Below are positions 1-9,900 of a DNA stretch of 64,000 nucleotides, piece after piece (position 1 is the stretch's first letter; every line of letters starts with the position of its first letter). This stretch comes from Streptomyces glaucescens (GTDB lineage Bacteria > Actinomycetota > Actinomycetes > Streptomycetales > Streptomycetaceae): NCBI RefSeq assembly GCF_000761215.1, contig NZ_CP009438.1:5039501-5103500 (forward strand), in the 5' to 3' direction. A program made the translations under genes and the position numbers. Under the pieces are notes generated by a model. The model was given only the letters and a program-made list of their open reading frames with translations, made no database searches and was not told the DNA's origin.

Positions 1-1325
1 GGGGTCGCCGGGTCGCCGGTGTTGCCCACCGTGAGGATCGGCGCGGCGCCGGGAGCGCTCACCTCCGGGGTGTCGTGCTGTCCGGGCACCGGCCAGTCGT
101 GGCACCAGCCGGCCGTGTCCCAGCCCAGGAAGCTCCCGAAGACGGGCGAGATCTTCTCGAACTCGGGCAGCAGCGCCTTCGTCTGCGCGGGCGTCGGACG
201 CTGCCGGTCGTCCAGGCACGATATGACGCGCTGGGAATGGGTCGTGGTGCCGTAGCGCCCCGAGGCGTCCCGCTCGTTGTAGCCGTCGGCGAGTGCCAGC
301 AGCTCCGAGCCGTCGCCCTCCTCGGCCGCCTCCAGGGCGCTGGTCAGGCTGGGCCAGCCGTCCTTGCTGTACAGGGGCAGCACGATGCCGGTGAGGGCGA
401 GCGTCTGGGTGAGCTTGCGGCCGGGGGTGGACGTGGGCAGCGGCCGGGCGTCGATGCGGTCCAGCAGCTCGGCGAGTTCGCGCGAGCCCTCCGCCGGGTC
501 CTGGCCCGTCGACTCCAGGTAGTCGTCCAGCGCGCGCTGGAAGCCCAGCGTCTGATTCCTGGCGTGCCCCACCGCGTCGGCGCTCGGGTCGACGACCGCG
601 TCCAGCACCATGCGACCGACCTTCTGCGGGAACAGATGGGCGTAGACGCCGCCGAGTTCGGTGCCGTACGAGATGCCGAAGTAATGCATCTTCGCGTCGC
701 CGAGCGCCTGGCGTATCAGATCCATGTCGCGGGCGGTGTCGGTGGTGGACACGTGCGCCATGAGTTCCCCGGCGGACTCCTGGCAGCCCTTGCCGAAGTC
801 CGCGGCGTCCGCGAGGAACGCCCTCTCCTCGGCCGGGGTGTCAGGGGTGGCGTCCACCTCCGCCTCGGCGGCCTGGATCTCCTCGTCGTCGCGGCACCGC
901 ACGCCTTCGCTGGCGGCGACACCGCGCGGGTCGAAGCTCACCAGGTCGTACCGCTCGCGCAAGGAGGAGACCGTGGAGGCGTACGACGGCATCATGGACA
1001 CGCCCGAACCGCCGGGGCCGCCGAAGTTGAACAGGAGCGAGCCGATGCGGTCGTCACCGGTGGCCTTGGCGCGGATCAGCGCTATCCCTATCGTCTCGCC
1101 CTTCGGCTTCGCCCAGTCCAGCGGCACCTGGAGCGTCGCGCACTGCCACTCGTCGCCGGGGGCGGGGGAGTCCGCAGTCGCCTCGCAGCGGCCCCAGTCG
1201 AGCTTCTCCGAGCCGTTGACGGACCGGTCGGACCGGTCGTCCCGGCCGTCGCCGGGCGAGTCACAGCCCGACACCAGCAGCGCGGCGGCGGCACCGAGCG
1301 CCGCCCACCGTACGAAACGAACCAT
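1..1325 (-). CDS. Secreted lipoprotein alpha/beta-hydrolase (tripeptidyl-aminopeptidase-like), partial
   Basis: The gene reads leftwards from an ATG at 1325 and runs off the left edge, so its C-terminus is missing. It opens with a short basic stretch, a hydrophobic segment and a lipobox ending LVSGC, so export and lipid anchoring are expected. Family features visible are the oxyanion-region NFGGPGGSG, the SFDPRG motif, the nucleophile elbow GISYG and, near the edge, the NTGDPATP segment carrying the acid residue; the catalytic His would lie outside the window. It closely resembles the next gene (1460-3007), with shared segments such as MHYFGISYGTELGGVYAHL, so the two are tandem paralogues. 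Members of this family are SlpD/SlpE/Tap-type serine peptidases that trim N-terminal peptides outside the cell; the substrate is unknown here. Confidence 0.9.
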   Translation of the reverse strand, partial: MVRFVRWAALGAAAALLVSGCDSPGDGRDDRSDRSVNGSEKLDWGRCEATADSPAPGDEWQCATLQVPLDWAKPKGETIGIALIRAKATGDDRIGSLLFNFGGPGGSGVSMMPSYASTVSSLRERYDLVSFDPRGVAASEGVRCRDDEEIQAAEAEVDATPDTPAEERAFLADAADFGKGCQESAGELMAHVSTTDTARDMDLIRQALGDAKMHYFGISYGTELGGVYAHLFPQKVGRMVLDAVVDPSADAVGHARNQTLGFQRALDDYLESTGQDPAEGSRELAELLDRIDARPLPTSTPGRKLTQTLALTGIVLPLYSKDGWPSLTSALEAAEEGDGSELLALADGYNERDASGRYGTTTHSQRVISCLDDRQRPTPAQTKALLPEFEKISPVFGSFLGWDTAGWCHDWPVPGQHDTPEVSAPGAAPILTVGNTGDPAT

Positions 1326-1414
1326 GGACCGATCCCCCCTCGCAGGCCTCCGCGTCCCGGCCGCGGATGGCTGTCAGGCCATGGTAGGCGGTGGCCGCCG
1401 AACCCGACCCAGCC

Positions 1415-1423
1415 TGTGGATAA
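1415..1423 (-). promoter_or_regulatory. DnaA-box-like 9-mer
   Basis: The minus strand reads TTATCCACA in the spacer between the two hydrolase genes. It matches a classical DnaA box, but a single site is not an origin. Related TTGTCCACA sites lie at 17244, 24061 and 62619. Confidence 0.35.
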
Positions 1424-1459
1424 CCTCCTGACCTGCTGGTTCTGCTCACTCGTGCGGGG

Positions 1460-3007
1460 TCAGCGGCAGACGGTGCCGGCTGCCGGCACCTTGCCGTCCA
1501 GCAGATAGCCGTTCACGGCGTCCTGCACGCACTTGTTCTTGCTGTCGTACGCGCCGTGCCCCTGCCCCTCGTACGTCAGCTCCACCCCGACGCCCTGGCC
1601 CAGGGCCCGTGCCATCTTCCGGGCGCCCTCGTACGGTGTCGCCGGGTCGCCGGTGTTGCCCACGACCAGGATCGGCGGCGCACCCGGCGCGCTCACGTCG
1701 GGATGCTCGGCGGCGCCCGGCACCGGCCAGTCGACGCAGCCGACCATGCCCCAGGCGAGATACTCCCCGAACAGCGGTGACGCCCGCCGGAACTCGGGCA
1801 GCCGCCGCTCCACGTGCGCCGCGTCGTACCGCGGTCTGTCGTCGGCGCAGCTGATGGCGACGTTCGCCGCGGTGAGGTTGCTGTACTCGCCGTTGGTCCT
1901 GCGTCCGGTCATCGTGTCGGACAGCAGCATCAGGACCTGACCGTCGCCGTCGTACGCCTGGTCGAGACCCTCGGTCAGGTAGTCCCAGAACTCCTGCGAA
2001 TACAGGGCCTGGGCGATGCCGCTGGTCGCCGCGGTCTGGGTCAGCTCACGCGGGAAGATGCCGTCGATGGGCCTGCTGTCGAGGTCCCTGAGCAGCTGCG
2101 CGATCCGGTCCTCGACGTCCTGTGCGCTGTCCCCGATCGGGCAGTCCTCCGCCTTCGACACGCAGTTCTCGGCGAAGTTGCCGAGCGCCCGCTGGAAGCC
2201 CCTGGCCTGCCCGAGGGAGCCCTGTTCGGGCGTCTGGGTGGGGTCGACGACGGCATCGAAGACGGCGCGGCCGACGTTCCGCGGGAACAGATGGGCGTAG
2301 ACCCCGCCGAGTTCGGTGCCGTAGGAGATGCCGAAGTAGTGCAGCTCGTCGTCGCCGAGGACCTGGCGCATCAGGTCCATGTCCCGGGCCGCGTCGGTGG
2401 TGAGCACGTGCGGCAGCATCTTCGCGGAGTTCTTCTCGCAGGCCTCGTTGAAGTCACGCACGTTCTCGAGCAGTTCGGTGCGCTCGGCCGCGTCGTCGGG
2501 CGTCGCGTCCTGCTGGAAGAAGGCGTCGAGCTGCTGATCGTCCTCGCACAGCACGGGGGCACTGCGGCCCACCCCGCGCGGGTCGAAGCTCACCAGGTCG
2601 TAGCGTGTGCGCAGGTGCGCGTAGTCGTTGCCGAAGGCCGGCAGCGTGGTGACGCCCGAGCCGCCGGGGCCGCCGAAGTTGAAGATCAGCGAGCCGATGC
2701 GGCGGTCCTCGCCGCCGCTCGCCCTCGCCCGGATCAGTGCCAGCCCGATGGTGTCGCCCTCGGGATCGTCCCAGTCGCGGGGCACCTTCAAAGTGGCGCA
2801 CTGCCACTCCTCGCCGTTCGGCAGCGGCGACGGGGGCGTGCCGCCGCCCTGCGCCCGGGACGGTGCCGGGCAGTCCTTCCAGTCGAGCTGCTGCCTCGCC
2901 AGGTCCTCGTCCTCGGCCGTGTCGTCGGAGCACCCCGCCAGCAGGGAGGCCAGCAGGAGGGCGGAGACGGTCACGGCCGTGGCGCGCAGCAGGGAGGGGC
3001 TCGGCAT
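1460..3007 (-). CDS. Secreted lipoprotein alpha/beta-hydrolase (tripeptidyl-aminopeptidase-like)
   Basis: About 515 residues from the ATG at 3007. An upstream in-frame start at 3097 exists but would put some 30 arginine-rich residues before a good signal peptide, so 3007 is preferred. The signal sequence ends in the lipobox LLAGC, predicting a lipoprotein. The alpha/beta-hydrolase core shows NFGGPGGSG, SFDPRGVG, the nucleophile elbow GISYG, the acid-bearing GNTGDPATPYEGA and the C-terminal GQGHGAY with the catalytic His. This set is typical of the SlpD/SlpE/Tap serine aminopeptidases of Streptomyces, which remove short N-terminal peptides from secreted proteins or feed on peptides. It is the complete member of a tandem pair with the gene ending at 1; the two lie 134 nt apart in the same direction. 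Confidence 0.92.
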   Translation of the reverse strand: MPSPSLLRATAVTVSALLLASLLAGCSDDTAEDEDLARQQLDWKDCPAPSRAQGGGTPPSPLPNGEEWQCATLKVPRDWDDPEGDTIGLALIRARASGGEDRRIGSLIFNFGGPGGSGVTTLPAFGNDYAHLRTRYDLVSFDPRGVGRSAPVLCEDDQQLDAFFQQDATPDDAAERTELLENVRDFNEACEKNSAKMLPHVLTTDAARDMDLMRQVLGDDELHYFGISYGTELGGVYAHLFPRNVGRAVFDAVVDPTQTPEQGSLGQARGFQRALGNFAENCVSKAEDCPIGDSAQDVEDRIAQLLRDLDSRPIDGIFPRELTQTAATSGIAQALYSQEFWDYLTEGLDQAYDGDGQVLMLLSDTMTGRRTNGEYSNLTAANVAISCADDRPRYDAAHVERRLPEFRRASPLFGEYLAWGMVGCVDWPVPGAAEHPDVSAPGAPPILVVGNTGDPATPYEGARKMARALGQGVGVELTYEGQGHGAYDSKNKCVQDAVNGYLLDGKVPAAGTVCR

Positions 3008-3133
3008 GACCCCATCCTGCGGTGGCACCCGGCGGGGCGCGCGGAGCCGCGGGCCGTACGAGGTACGCGTGCGCGTGCGGGGGAGCCGGCGCGTCACGCG
3101 CGCGTGCCCGAAGCGGATCGCACCTGTGTGCCC

Positions 3134-3194
3134 CGGCGCCGCGGGCGGGTAGCGCGCCGCACGTTCGTGCTACGGCGCCGCGGGCGGGAAGCGC
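3134..3194. repeat. Pair of 22-bp direct repeats in intergenic DNA
   Basis: A 22-bp G+C-rich word occurs at 3134-3155 and again at 3173-3194 with one mismatch. The pair sits in the 263-nt gap between the start of the hydrolase at 3007 and the stop of the membrane protein at 3271. I see no clear promoter in this gap; its role is unknown. Confidence 0.6.
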
Positions 3195-3270
3195 ATTGCA
3201 TGGGTACGGAAGGGCGCCGCGCGGGGACGCGCCTCACGGGGCGCTACGGCGGTGTGAGCCCGTCCTCGCG

Positions 3271-6189
3271 CTACAGTGCGCCCTTGCGCGTGAGGTGGTT
3301 GAAGGCGAGCCAGCCCGGCAGCACCGGCAGCCACAGGGTCAGCAGCCGGAACAGCAGGACGGACGGGGCGGCGACCTCGCTGGGCAGACCGACGGCGATC
3401 AGGCCGACCGTCAGGGTCGCCTCGACGGCCCCCACACCGCCCGGGGTCGGCGCCGCGGAGCCGAGCGCGTTGCCCGCGAGGAACACGACGGCGACGCTGG
3501 CGATGCTGATCGAGGTGGTGTCGTCGCCGAACGCACGGATCGAGGCGTCCAGGCACATCACGAAGCAGGCCGTGAGCAGCAGCATGCCGCCGATGCCGGT
3601 CATCAGCTTCTGGGGCCGCTGGAGCACGTCCAGCATCCGCGGCACGACTCCCGCGAACAGCGACCTCACGCGCGTGACGACGAATTTCCGCAGGAACGGC
3701 ACCGACGTCACCACCAGCACCAGCACCGCGACCGTCAGCAGACCCGCGATGACCGTCCGGGACGGCGACAGCGAGGGTGTCTTCTCGGTGCCGGTCAGAT
3801 AGCCGAAGGACAGCAGCATCAGGATGTGGCAGCCCAGCCCGAACAGCTGCGAGGCGCCGACGCTGGCCACCGCCAGCCCCGGCCGCACCCCCGCGCGCTG
3901 GAGGAACCGCGTGTTCAGCGCCACCCCGCCGACCGCGGCCGGTGCCACGATCTTCACGAACGATCCCGCGACCTGCGCCGCCACGGTCCGCGGGAACGGC
4001 ACTCGCTCCGGCACGAACCCCAGCAGGCTCATCGCCGCGGCCACGTAGCTCAGCGCCGAGAACAGCACCGCCGCCGCCACCCACCCCCACTCGGCGTTGG
4101 CCACGAGCGGGCCGAACTCGATGTGGGTGAGCTGCGTCAGCAGGAAGTACGCGCCGATGGCACCGGCGATGAAACTGATCAGCGTGCGCGGCCGGACCCG
4201 TTCCAGGCGGGCGGGTTCCACCGGTGCCTGCGGCCTGATCCGCAGCACCTCGTGCCGGATCTGGGTGAGCAGGTCCTCCTCGCGCGCCTCCTCCAGCGCC
4301 TCGTCGATGGCCCGCTTCTCGGCCCGGGCCTGCGCCCGCACGGCCTTCTTGCCGGGCTTCTCAACGACGGCCGCGGCCTCTTCGTCCCCGGCCGCCTCCA
4401 CGCGGGCCAGCTTGGCCTGCCGCGACGCCTCGAGGACCGCCTCGCGCTCCCGCTCGGCCCGCTCCCGGGCCAGCCGGCGCAGTGTCGCGCGCGTGGAGCG
4501 GGTCAGGGCGATGGGCTGGAGCATCGGCAGACAGTCGGCCACCGCGTCCGGCCCGAGCACCTCGACGGCGGAGGCCACCGCCCGCTCGGCACCGACCCGC
4601 AGCGCGAGGGTGGTCATCAGCTGGGCGACGTCCATGCGCAGCAGCAGGTCGCCGGCCGCGATCTCACCGCCTCGCAGATCGGTGAGGATCACCGTGCCGG
4701 AACGATCCACCAGGATCGCGTCGCCGGCGAGCCTGCGGTGCGCGATCCGCCGCGACTGCAGCGCCCGCACCTGGTGCCACGTGTGGCGCAACAGCTCGTC
4801 GGTGATCTCCTCGTCGGGCAGGGAGTCGAGGGTGTGTCCGCCGGTGTGCTCGTAGACGAGCATCACCGCGTCGGGGCCGAGCTCGGATGTCGCGATCAGC
4901 TTCGGCGCGTTGGCGCCGGCCGCGATGGCGGCGTACGCGAGCAGGGCCTCCTGCTCCAGGGCCTGGCGCAGCGACTGGAGGCTGCGGCGGGTGGCGAAGC
5001 CGCGCAGGGTCAGGTTCCGCCACACCCGGTAGAAGAACCCCTGCGCCTGCTGTTCGCGGTCGACGACCGTGACGTCCAGCGGCGGGCCGTCCTCCAGGGT
5101 GACGAAGTAACGCCGCCCGCGGTCGCCGCCGTCGGCCGCGTCGGCGGTGTCCTGACGGGCCGCGCTCACCGGGCGGAATCCGACGGTCCGCAGGCCCGCC
5201 ATCAGCGTCCGTCCCGTGGGCCGGACATTGGGCGAGCCGACCGCGTACAGGGTGCCGTAGGCGACGGTCCAGCCGATCAGCACGGTCAGGATGATCGAGA
5301 ACGGCGTGGTGTAGCCGGTGACCAGCATCGAGAAGGCGTCGAGGAGCAGCACGATCCACAGCACCGCCCGCCAGCGCGGTCTGCGGGACATGCCCACGGC
5401 CGTCATGTACGCGATCACCGGGGCGAGATAGCCGTGCACCGGGTCGGTCAGGGCGTGGATGTCGCCGGGGGAGGGCTGGGTCAGGGCCTCCTGGATGGAG
5501 TCCGGGGCGGCCTTGGCGACCCAGAGGTCGGTGGCCAGTGTCACACCGTGGGCGAGGACGGCCGCGAGCACGCCGTCCGCGATCCGCAGCCCGTCGCGCT
5601 TGATCAGCCGCTCGATCGCGAAGGCGACCGGCACCAGCAGGATCGCGATGCTGGACGCCAGCCCCGCGATCTTGATGAGCAGGTCGGGAGCCTGGCCGGT
5701 GCCCTTGGTGATGTCCTGCTCGAGGCCCGAGGTGGTGCCGTGCGCGAACGCGGCGATCGCCAGCAGCACGGCGACGGCGAGCACGCCCACCAGGAGCCGC
5801 ATCAGATCCGACGGGCGGTGCACGCGCGCGGGGAGCAGTGGTTCGTCGCCCTCGACCTCGTCGGTCGGGGTGCCGGGGCCGGGGCCGTCGACGCCGCCGG
5901 ATCCGTCCTCGGAGCCGCCGGGAGCGGCGGGCTCACCGGGACCGCCGTTCCCCGCGGCACGTGGGTCCTGCGGATCCCCGGCGGAGTTCCACCGCGACTG
6001 CCGGCCGGAACTCTTCCGCGGGCCCTGCCCTTCCGCGCCCTCGGCGGCGGCGGTGTCCGCGTCACCGGTGTCCGGGTCGCCGGTGTCCGCGTCGGCGGTG
6101 TCCGGGCGCGACGACGCATCAGAGGTGCTGTCCGCGTCCTCCGGGTGCACACCCTGCTGCTTCATCGACTCTTCTTGATCTCGTATCAC
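3271..6189 (-). CDS. Multidomain membrane protein: kinase-like domain plus lysylphosphatidylglycerol-synthase-type (UPF0104) transmembrane domain
   Basis: A 972-residue protein. The first ~125 residues are acidic and low-complexity (Asp/Thr repeats). About five hydrophobic helices follow (roughly 130-330). A soluble middle region contains a kinase-like pattern: HRRL..D.ILVD near residue 483 recalls the HRD catalytic loop and TDLRGG near 501 replaces DFG, so it may be a degenerate or atypical kinase. A charged Arg/Glu helical linker (about 560-650) leads to the C-terminal ~300 residues, which look like the flippase-type transmembrane half of lysylphosphatidylglycerol synthases (YbhN/UPF0104), with the segments TPGGVGAVEATL and LFRLLTLWLPVLPGWLAF. 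There is no aminoacyl-transferase half, so lysyl-lipid synthesis is not implied. An in-frame ATG at 6165 is an alternative start. It is divergent from the alkyltransferase-like gene. Confidence 0.82.
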   Translation of the reverse strand: MIRDQEESMKQQGVHPEDADSTSDASSRPDTADADTGDPDTGDADTAAAEGAEGQGPRKSSGRQSRWNSAGDPQDPRAAGNGGPGEPAAPGGSEDGSGGVDGPGPGTPTDEVEGDEPLLPARVHRPSDLMRLLVGVLAVAVLLAIAAFAHGTTSGLEQDITKGTGQAPDLLIKIAGLASSIAILLVPVAFAIERLIKRDGLRIADGVLAAVLAHGVTLATDLWVAKAAPDSIQEALTQPSPGDIHALTDPVHGYLAPVIAYMTAVGMSRRPRWRAVLWIVLLLDAFSMLVTGYTTPFSIILTVLIGWTVAYGTLYAVGSPNVRPTGRTLMAGLRTVGFRPVSAARQDTADAADGGDRGRRYFVTLEDGPPLDVTVVDREQQAQGFFYRVWRNLTLRGFATRRSLQSLRQALEQEALLAYAAIAAGANAPKLIATSELGPDAVMLVYEHTGGHTLDSLPDEEITDELLRHTWHQVRALQSRRIAHRRLAGDAILVDRSGTVILTDLRGGEIAAGDLLLRMDVAQLMTTLALRVGAERAVASAVEVLGPDAVADCLPMLQPIALTRSTRATLRRLARERAEREREAVLEASRQAKLARVEAAGDEEAAAVVEKPGKKAVRAQARAEKRAIDEALEEAREEDLLTQIRHEVLRIRPQAPVEPARLERVRPRTLISFIAGAIGAYFLLTQLTHIEFGPLVANAEWGWVAAAVLFSALSYVAAAMSLLGFVPERVPFPRTVAAQVAGSFVKIVAPAAVGGVALNTRFLQRAGVRPGLAVASVGASQLFGLGCHILMLLSFGYLTGTEKTPSLSPSRTVIAGLLTVAVLVLVVTSVPFLRKFVVTRVRSLFAGVVPRMLDVLQRPQKLMTGIGGMLLLTACFVMCLDASIRAFGDDTTSISIASVAVVFLAGNALGSAAPTPGGVGAVEATLTVGLIAVGLPSEVAAPSVLLFRLLTLWLPVLPGWLAFNHLTRKGAL

Positions 6190-6351
6190 CAGTCACCGCC
6201 CGCACGATGGTGGCATGCTCCACCGACACACGGGGGCATCAGGGTGCAAACGCGGGGGCGCACAGTCTGCCCGAAGCACCGCTCCGGGGCGAGGGTCACG
6301 CACGGTGGCGACCGCGTCACATTGTCGGTGGCATGCGGCAGGATGGGACGA

Positions 6352-6738
6352 ATGAGCGAGGAGAACCTTCCCGGGGACGCCCGCGCGGAGCACGCCGACG
6401 CCCTGCCGGAGTACGCCGAGCGGGTCCTCGACGTCACGGAGATGATCCCGCCCGGGCGCGTGATGACGTACGGCGACGTCGCCGAGTGGCTGGAGGAGGG
6501 CGGGCCGCGCCAGGTCGGCCGCGTGATGGCGCTCTACGGCGGAGCCGTTCCCTGGTGGCGCGTCGTCCGCGCGGACGGCGTCCTGCTGCCCGGCCACGAA
6601 CTGCGCGCCCTGGCGCGGTACCGCGCGGAGGGCACGCCGCTGAAGGAGGCGAGCCGGGCCGCCGAGGGTCACCTGCCGCGGCTCGACATGCGACGGGCGC
6701 GGTGGGACGGCGCCGAACGTGCGAAGGGTCACACCTGA
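6352..6738 (+). CDS. Alkyltransferase-like protein (ATL, MGMT family without active-site Cys)
   Basis: A 128-residue protein matching the DNA-binding domain of O6-alkylguanine-DNA alkyltransferases: VTEMIPPGRVMTYGDVAEWL at the start of the fold, then GRVM. At the active site the usual PCHRV is replaced by VPWWRVV, so the methyl-acceptor Cys is a Trp. That substitution defines ATL proteins, which bind and flag O6-alkylguanine lesions for nucleotide excision repair rather than reversing them. The start at 6352 is preceded by CAGGAT at 6339-6344 with a 7-nt spacer, suggesting a leaderless transcript; an in-frame ATG at 6343 is possible. The placement directly before adnA/adnB fits a DNA-repair neighbourhood. 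Confidence 0.88.
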   Translation: MSEENLPGDARAEHADALPEYAERVLDVTEMIPPGRVMTYGDVAEWLEEGGPRQVGRVMALYGGAVPWWRVVRADGVLLPGHELRALARYRAEGTPLKEASRAAEGHLPRLDMRRARWDGAERAKGHT

Positions 6739-6867
6739 CAGCTTCCGCCATCGGCCGCGGCCGTGGGGGACGCCTGATCCGTACGGGGGAAACAGGGCAC
6801 GTCCGCGGCATGACGTACGTTCGAGGGGCAGGGGACGCGAGGGCCCGGTGAGCCCGGGGAGAACAAC

Positions 6868-6884
6868 CGGAAGCCCTGCTTCCG
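6868..6884 (+). terminator. Weak hairpin after the ATL gene
   Basis: A 7-bp stem (6868-6874 with 6878-6884) and 3-nt loop lie in the 257-nt gap between the ATL gene and adnA. There is no T-run, so termination is uncertain. Downstream, TAGCGT at 6900-6905 is the only -10-like word I note before adnA, without a convincing -35. Confidence 0.3.
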
Positions 6885-6995
6885 CCCGGTTCGTCGGCGT
6901 AGCGTCGGCTCCACGCGTCCCCCTCATCCCGCGGCCACCGCCGTCCCCGCACGGCGATCGGCCCATCCGCACACCCACCAGGACCGGCGAACCAC

Positions 6996-9900
6996 GTGAG
7001 CTCCTCTTCCTCCACCAGACGCCTGCCGCACCCCGCGGTGCGACAGGGGAACCGTGGCGCTTACCGGCTCGTCCGCACCCTCCCGGCCCGACTGGATCCC
7101 CCTCATCTGGACGCGGCACAGCGCGCCGTGGTTGACCACCGGTCCGGTCCGCTGCTCGTGCTCGCCGGCCCGGGCACCGGCAAGACCACCACGCTCGTGG
7201 AGTCCGTGGCCGCGCGGATCGCCCGCGGCGCCGACCCCGAGCGCATCCTCGTGCTGACCTTCAGCCGCAAGGCGGCCGTCGAACTGCGCGACCGCATGGC
7301 CCTGCGCATGGGAGCCGCCCGCGCGCCCCGCGCGACGACGTTCCACTCCTTCGGCTACGCCCTGGTCCGTGCCCACCAGGACAGCGACCTGTTCGTCGAG
7401 CCGCTGCGACTGCTCTCCGGCCCCGAGCAGGACGTCACCGTCCGTGAGCTGCTCGCCGGACAGCCCGACCTGGAACGGAGTGGACTGGCCCATGTGCGCT
7501 GGCCCGACGAGCTGCGCGCCTGCCTGACCACCCGCGGCTTCGCCGACGAGGTCCGCGCGGTGCTCGCCCGCACCCGCGAGCTCGGCCTCGGCCCGGACGC
7601 CCTGGACGCCTTCGCCCGGCGCATCGGCCGTCCCGACTGGCAGGCCGCGGCAGCCTTCCTCGCCGAATACCTCGACGTCCTCGACCTGCAAGGAGTCATC
7701 GACTACGCCGAACTCGTCCACCGCGCGGTGCTGCTCGCCCGCCGCCCCGAGGTGGCCGCGCGGCTCGCCGGACAGTACGACGCGGTGTACGTGGACGAGT
7801 ACCAGGACACCGACCCCGCGCAGGTACGGCTGCTGCACGCACTCGCGGGCGGCGGCCGCACCCTCGTGGCCTTCGGCGACCCCGACCAGTCGATCTACGC
7901 CTTCCGCGGCGCCGACGTGAACGGCATCCTCGACTTCCCGCACGCCTTCCCCCGCGCGGACGGCCGCCCCGCGCCGGTCCAGGTGCTGCGGACCTCCCGC
8001 CGCTCCGGCGCCGGGCTGCTGGCCGCCACCCGGCTGCTGACCCAGCGCATGCCGCTCACCCGGCTCCCCGCCGAGAAGGCGCGCGCCCACCGGGAGCTGA
8101 CCCCCGTGCGGGACGGCGGCCAGGTGGAGGTGTACACCTACCCGACGCCCGGCACCGAGCTGGACAACATCGCCGACATACTGCGCCGGGCCCATCTGGA
8201 GGACGGCGTCCCCTGGAGTGACATGGCCGTCCTGGTGCGCGCCGGTTCACGCACGATCCCGGCGGTGCGCCGCGCCCTCACCGCCGCGGGCGTCCCGCTC
8301 GACATCGACGGCGACGACCTCCCCCTGCGGCACGAGCCGGCGGTCGCGCCACTGCTGACCGCGCTGCGGGCGGTGGCCCTGGCGGAGGCCGGCCTCCAGG
8401 GCGCCGCCTCTCCCGCGGGCGTCGCTGCCGAGGGGGGCGCCGGAGGCGCCGGAGGTGTCGCTTCCGAAGTGGGCGCGGGCCCGGAGGAGGCCACCCCGCA
8501 GGAAGAAGGGGACGCCTCGGGAGCGGGCGCTCAGGGAGCAGCCGCCCAGGGAGCGAGCCACGGGAACCCCGCCGCGCAGGACACCACCCCGGGCGAGGAC
8601 GCACCGGAGGGTGGCACCCCGGCGGAGACCGCTGCGACGGAGACCGCCCCTATGGACGCCGCCCCGACGGAGACCGCCCCGACGGACGCCGCCCCGACAG
8701 GGACCGCCCCGCAGGACCAGCACCAGCCTCCCTGCTGGCTCGACACCGAGACCGCCCTCACCCTGCTCGCCTCCCCCCTCGCCGGCATGGACGCGGCCGA
8801 CCTGCGGCGCCTCGGGCGTGCCCTGCGCGAGGAGGAGCGAGCGGCGGGCAACCCGGTGCCCCCGCCGTCGGACGTGCTCCTCGCGCGGGCGCTCGCCGAG
8901 CCGGAGCGCCTGGTCGCGCACGACCCGGCGTACGCGCGCGGTGCCCAGCGCCTCGGCGCGTTGCTGCGCACGGCACGCGAGCGCCTGGCGCGTGGCGGTA
9001 CGGCCGAGGAGGCGCTGTGGGACCTGTGGTCGGGCACGCCCTGGCCCGCGCGCCTGGAGCGGGCCGCCCGGCGCGGCGGTGCCGCCGGCCGCAACGCCGA
9101 CCGTGACCTTGACGCCGTCTGCGCGCTGTTCGCGACCGCCGCCCGCGCGGAGGAGCGCACCGGCGGACGAGGCGCGCTGAACTTCCTGGAGCAGATCGAG
9201 GCCGAGGACATCGCCGCCGACACCCTCACCCGGCGCGCCCTGCGCCCCGACGCGGTGCGCCTGATGACGGCGCACCGCGCCAAGGGCCTGGAGTGGCGGC
9301 TCGTCGTCGTCGCGGGTGTCCAGGAGGGGCTGTGGCCGGACCTGCGCCGCCGCGGCTCCCTGCTGGAGGCCGACCGCATCGGCCGTGACGGACTGGCCGA
9401 ACCACTCACCCCGGGCGCGCTGCTGGCCGAGGAGCGCCGGCTCTTCTACGTCGCCGCCACGCGCGCGCGGGAGCGGCTCGTCGTCACCGCGGTGAAGGCC
9501 CCCGCCGACGACGGCGACCAGCCCTCCCGTTTCCTCACGGAACTGGGTGTCGAGCCGAAGGACGTCACCGGCCGCCCGCGCCGGCCGCTGTCGGTCGCCG
9601 CGCTGGTCGCCGAACTGCGCGCCACGACCGTCGACCCGCGCGTGTCGGAACCGCTGCGGAAGGCAGCAGCCCACCGGCTGGCCCGGCTCGCCGCACTGGC
9701 GGACGAGGACGGCCGGCCCCTGGTGCCCTCCGCCCACCCCTACCGCTGGTGGGGCATGTTCGAGCCCACCGAGAGCAAGGTGCCGCTGCGCCACCGCGAC
9801 CAGCCCGTCGTGCTGTCCGGCAGTGCCCTCGACCAGCTCGCCAACACCTGCGCCCTGCAGTGGTTCCTGGGCCGCGAGGTGAAGGCCGACGCGCCCGCCA

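Noticed and set aside
75..1508. Long plus-strand open frame across the first hydrolase gene
   Set aside because: It is antisense to a clear hydrolase with intact motifs. Its product is Arg/Gly/Ala-rich without domains, a known artefact of high G+C coding DNA.
3022..6738. A 1238-codon plus-strand frame containing the ATL gene at its end
   Set aside because: Only the last 129 codons (from 6352) encode a recognisable protein; the rest is antisense to the kinase-like/UPF0104 gene.
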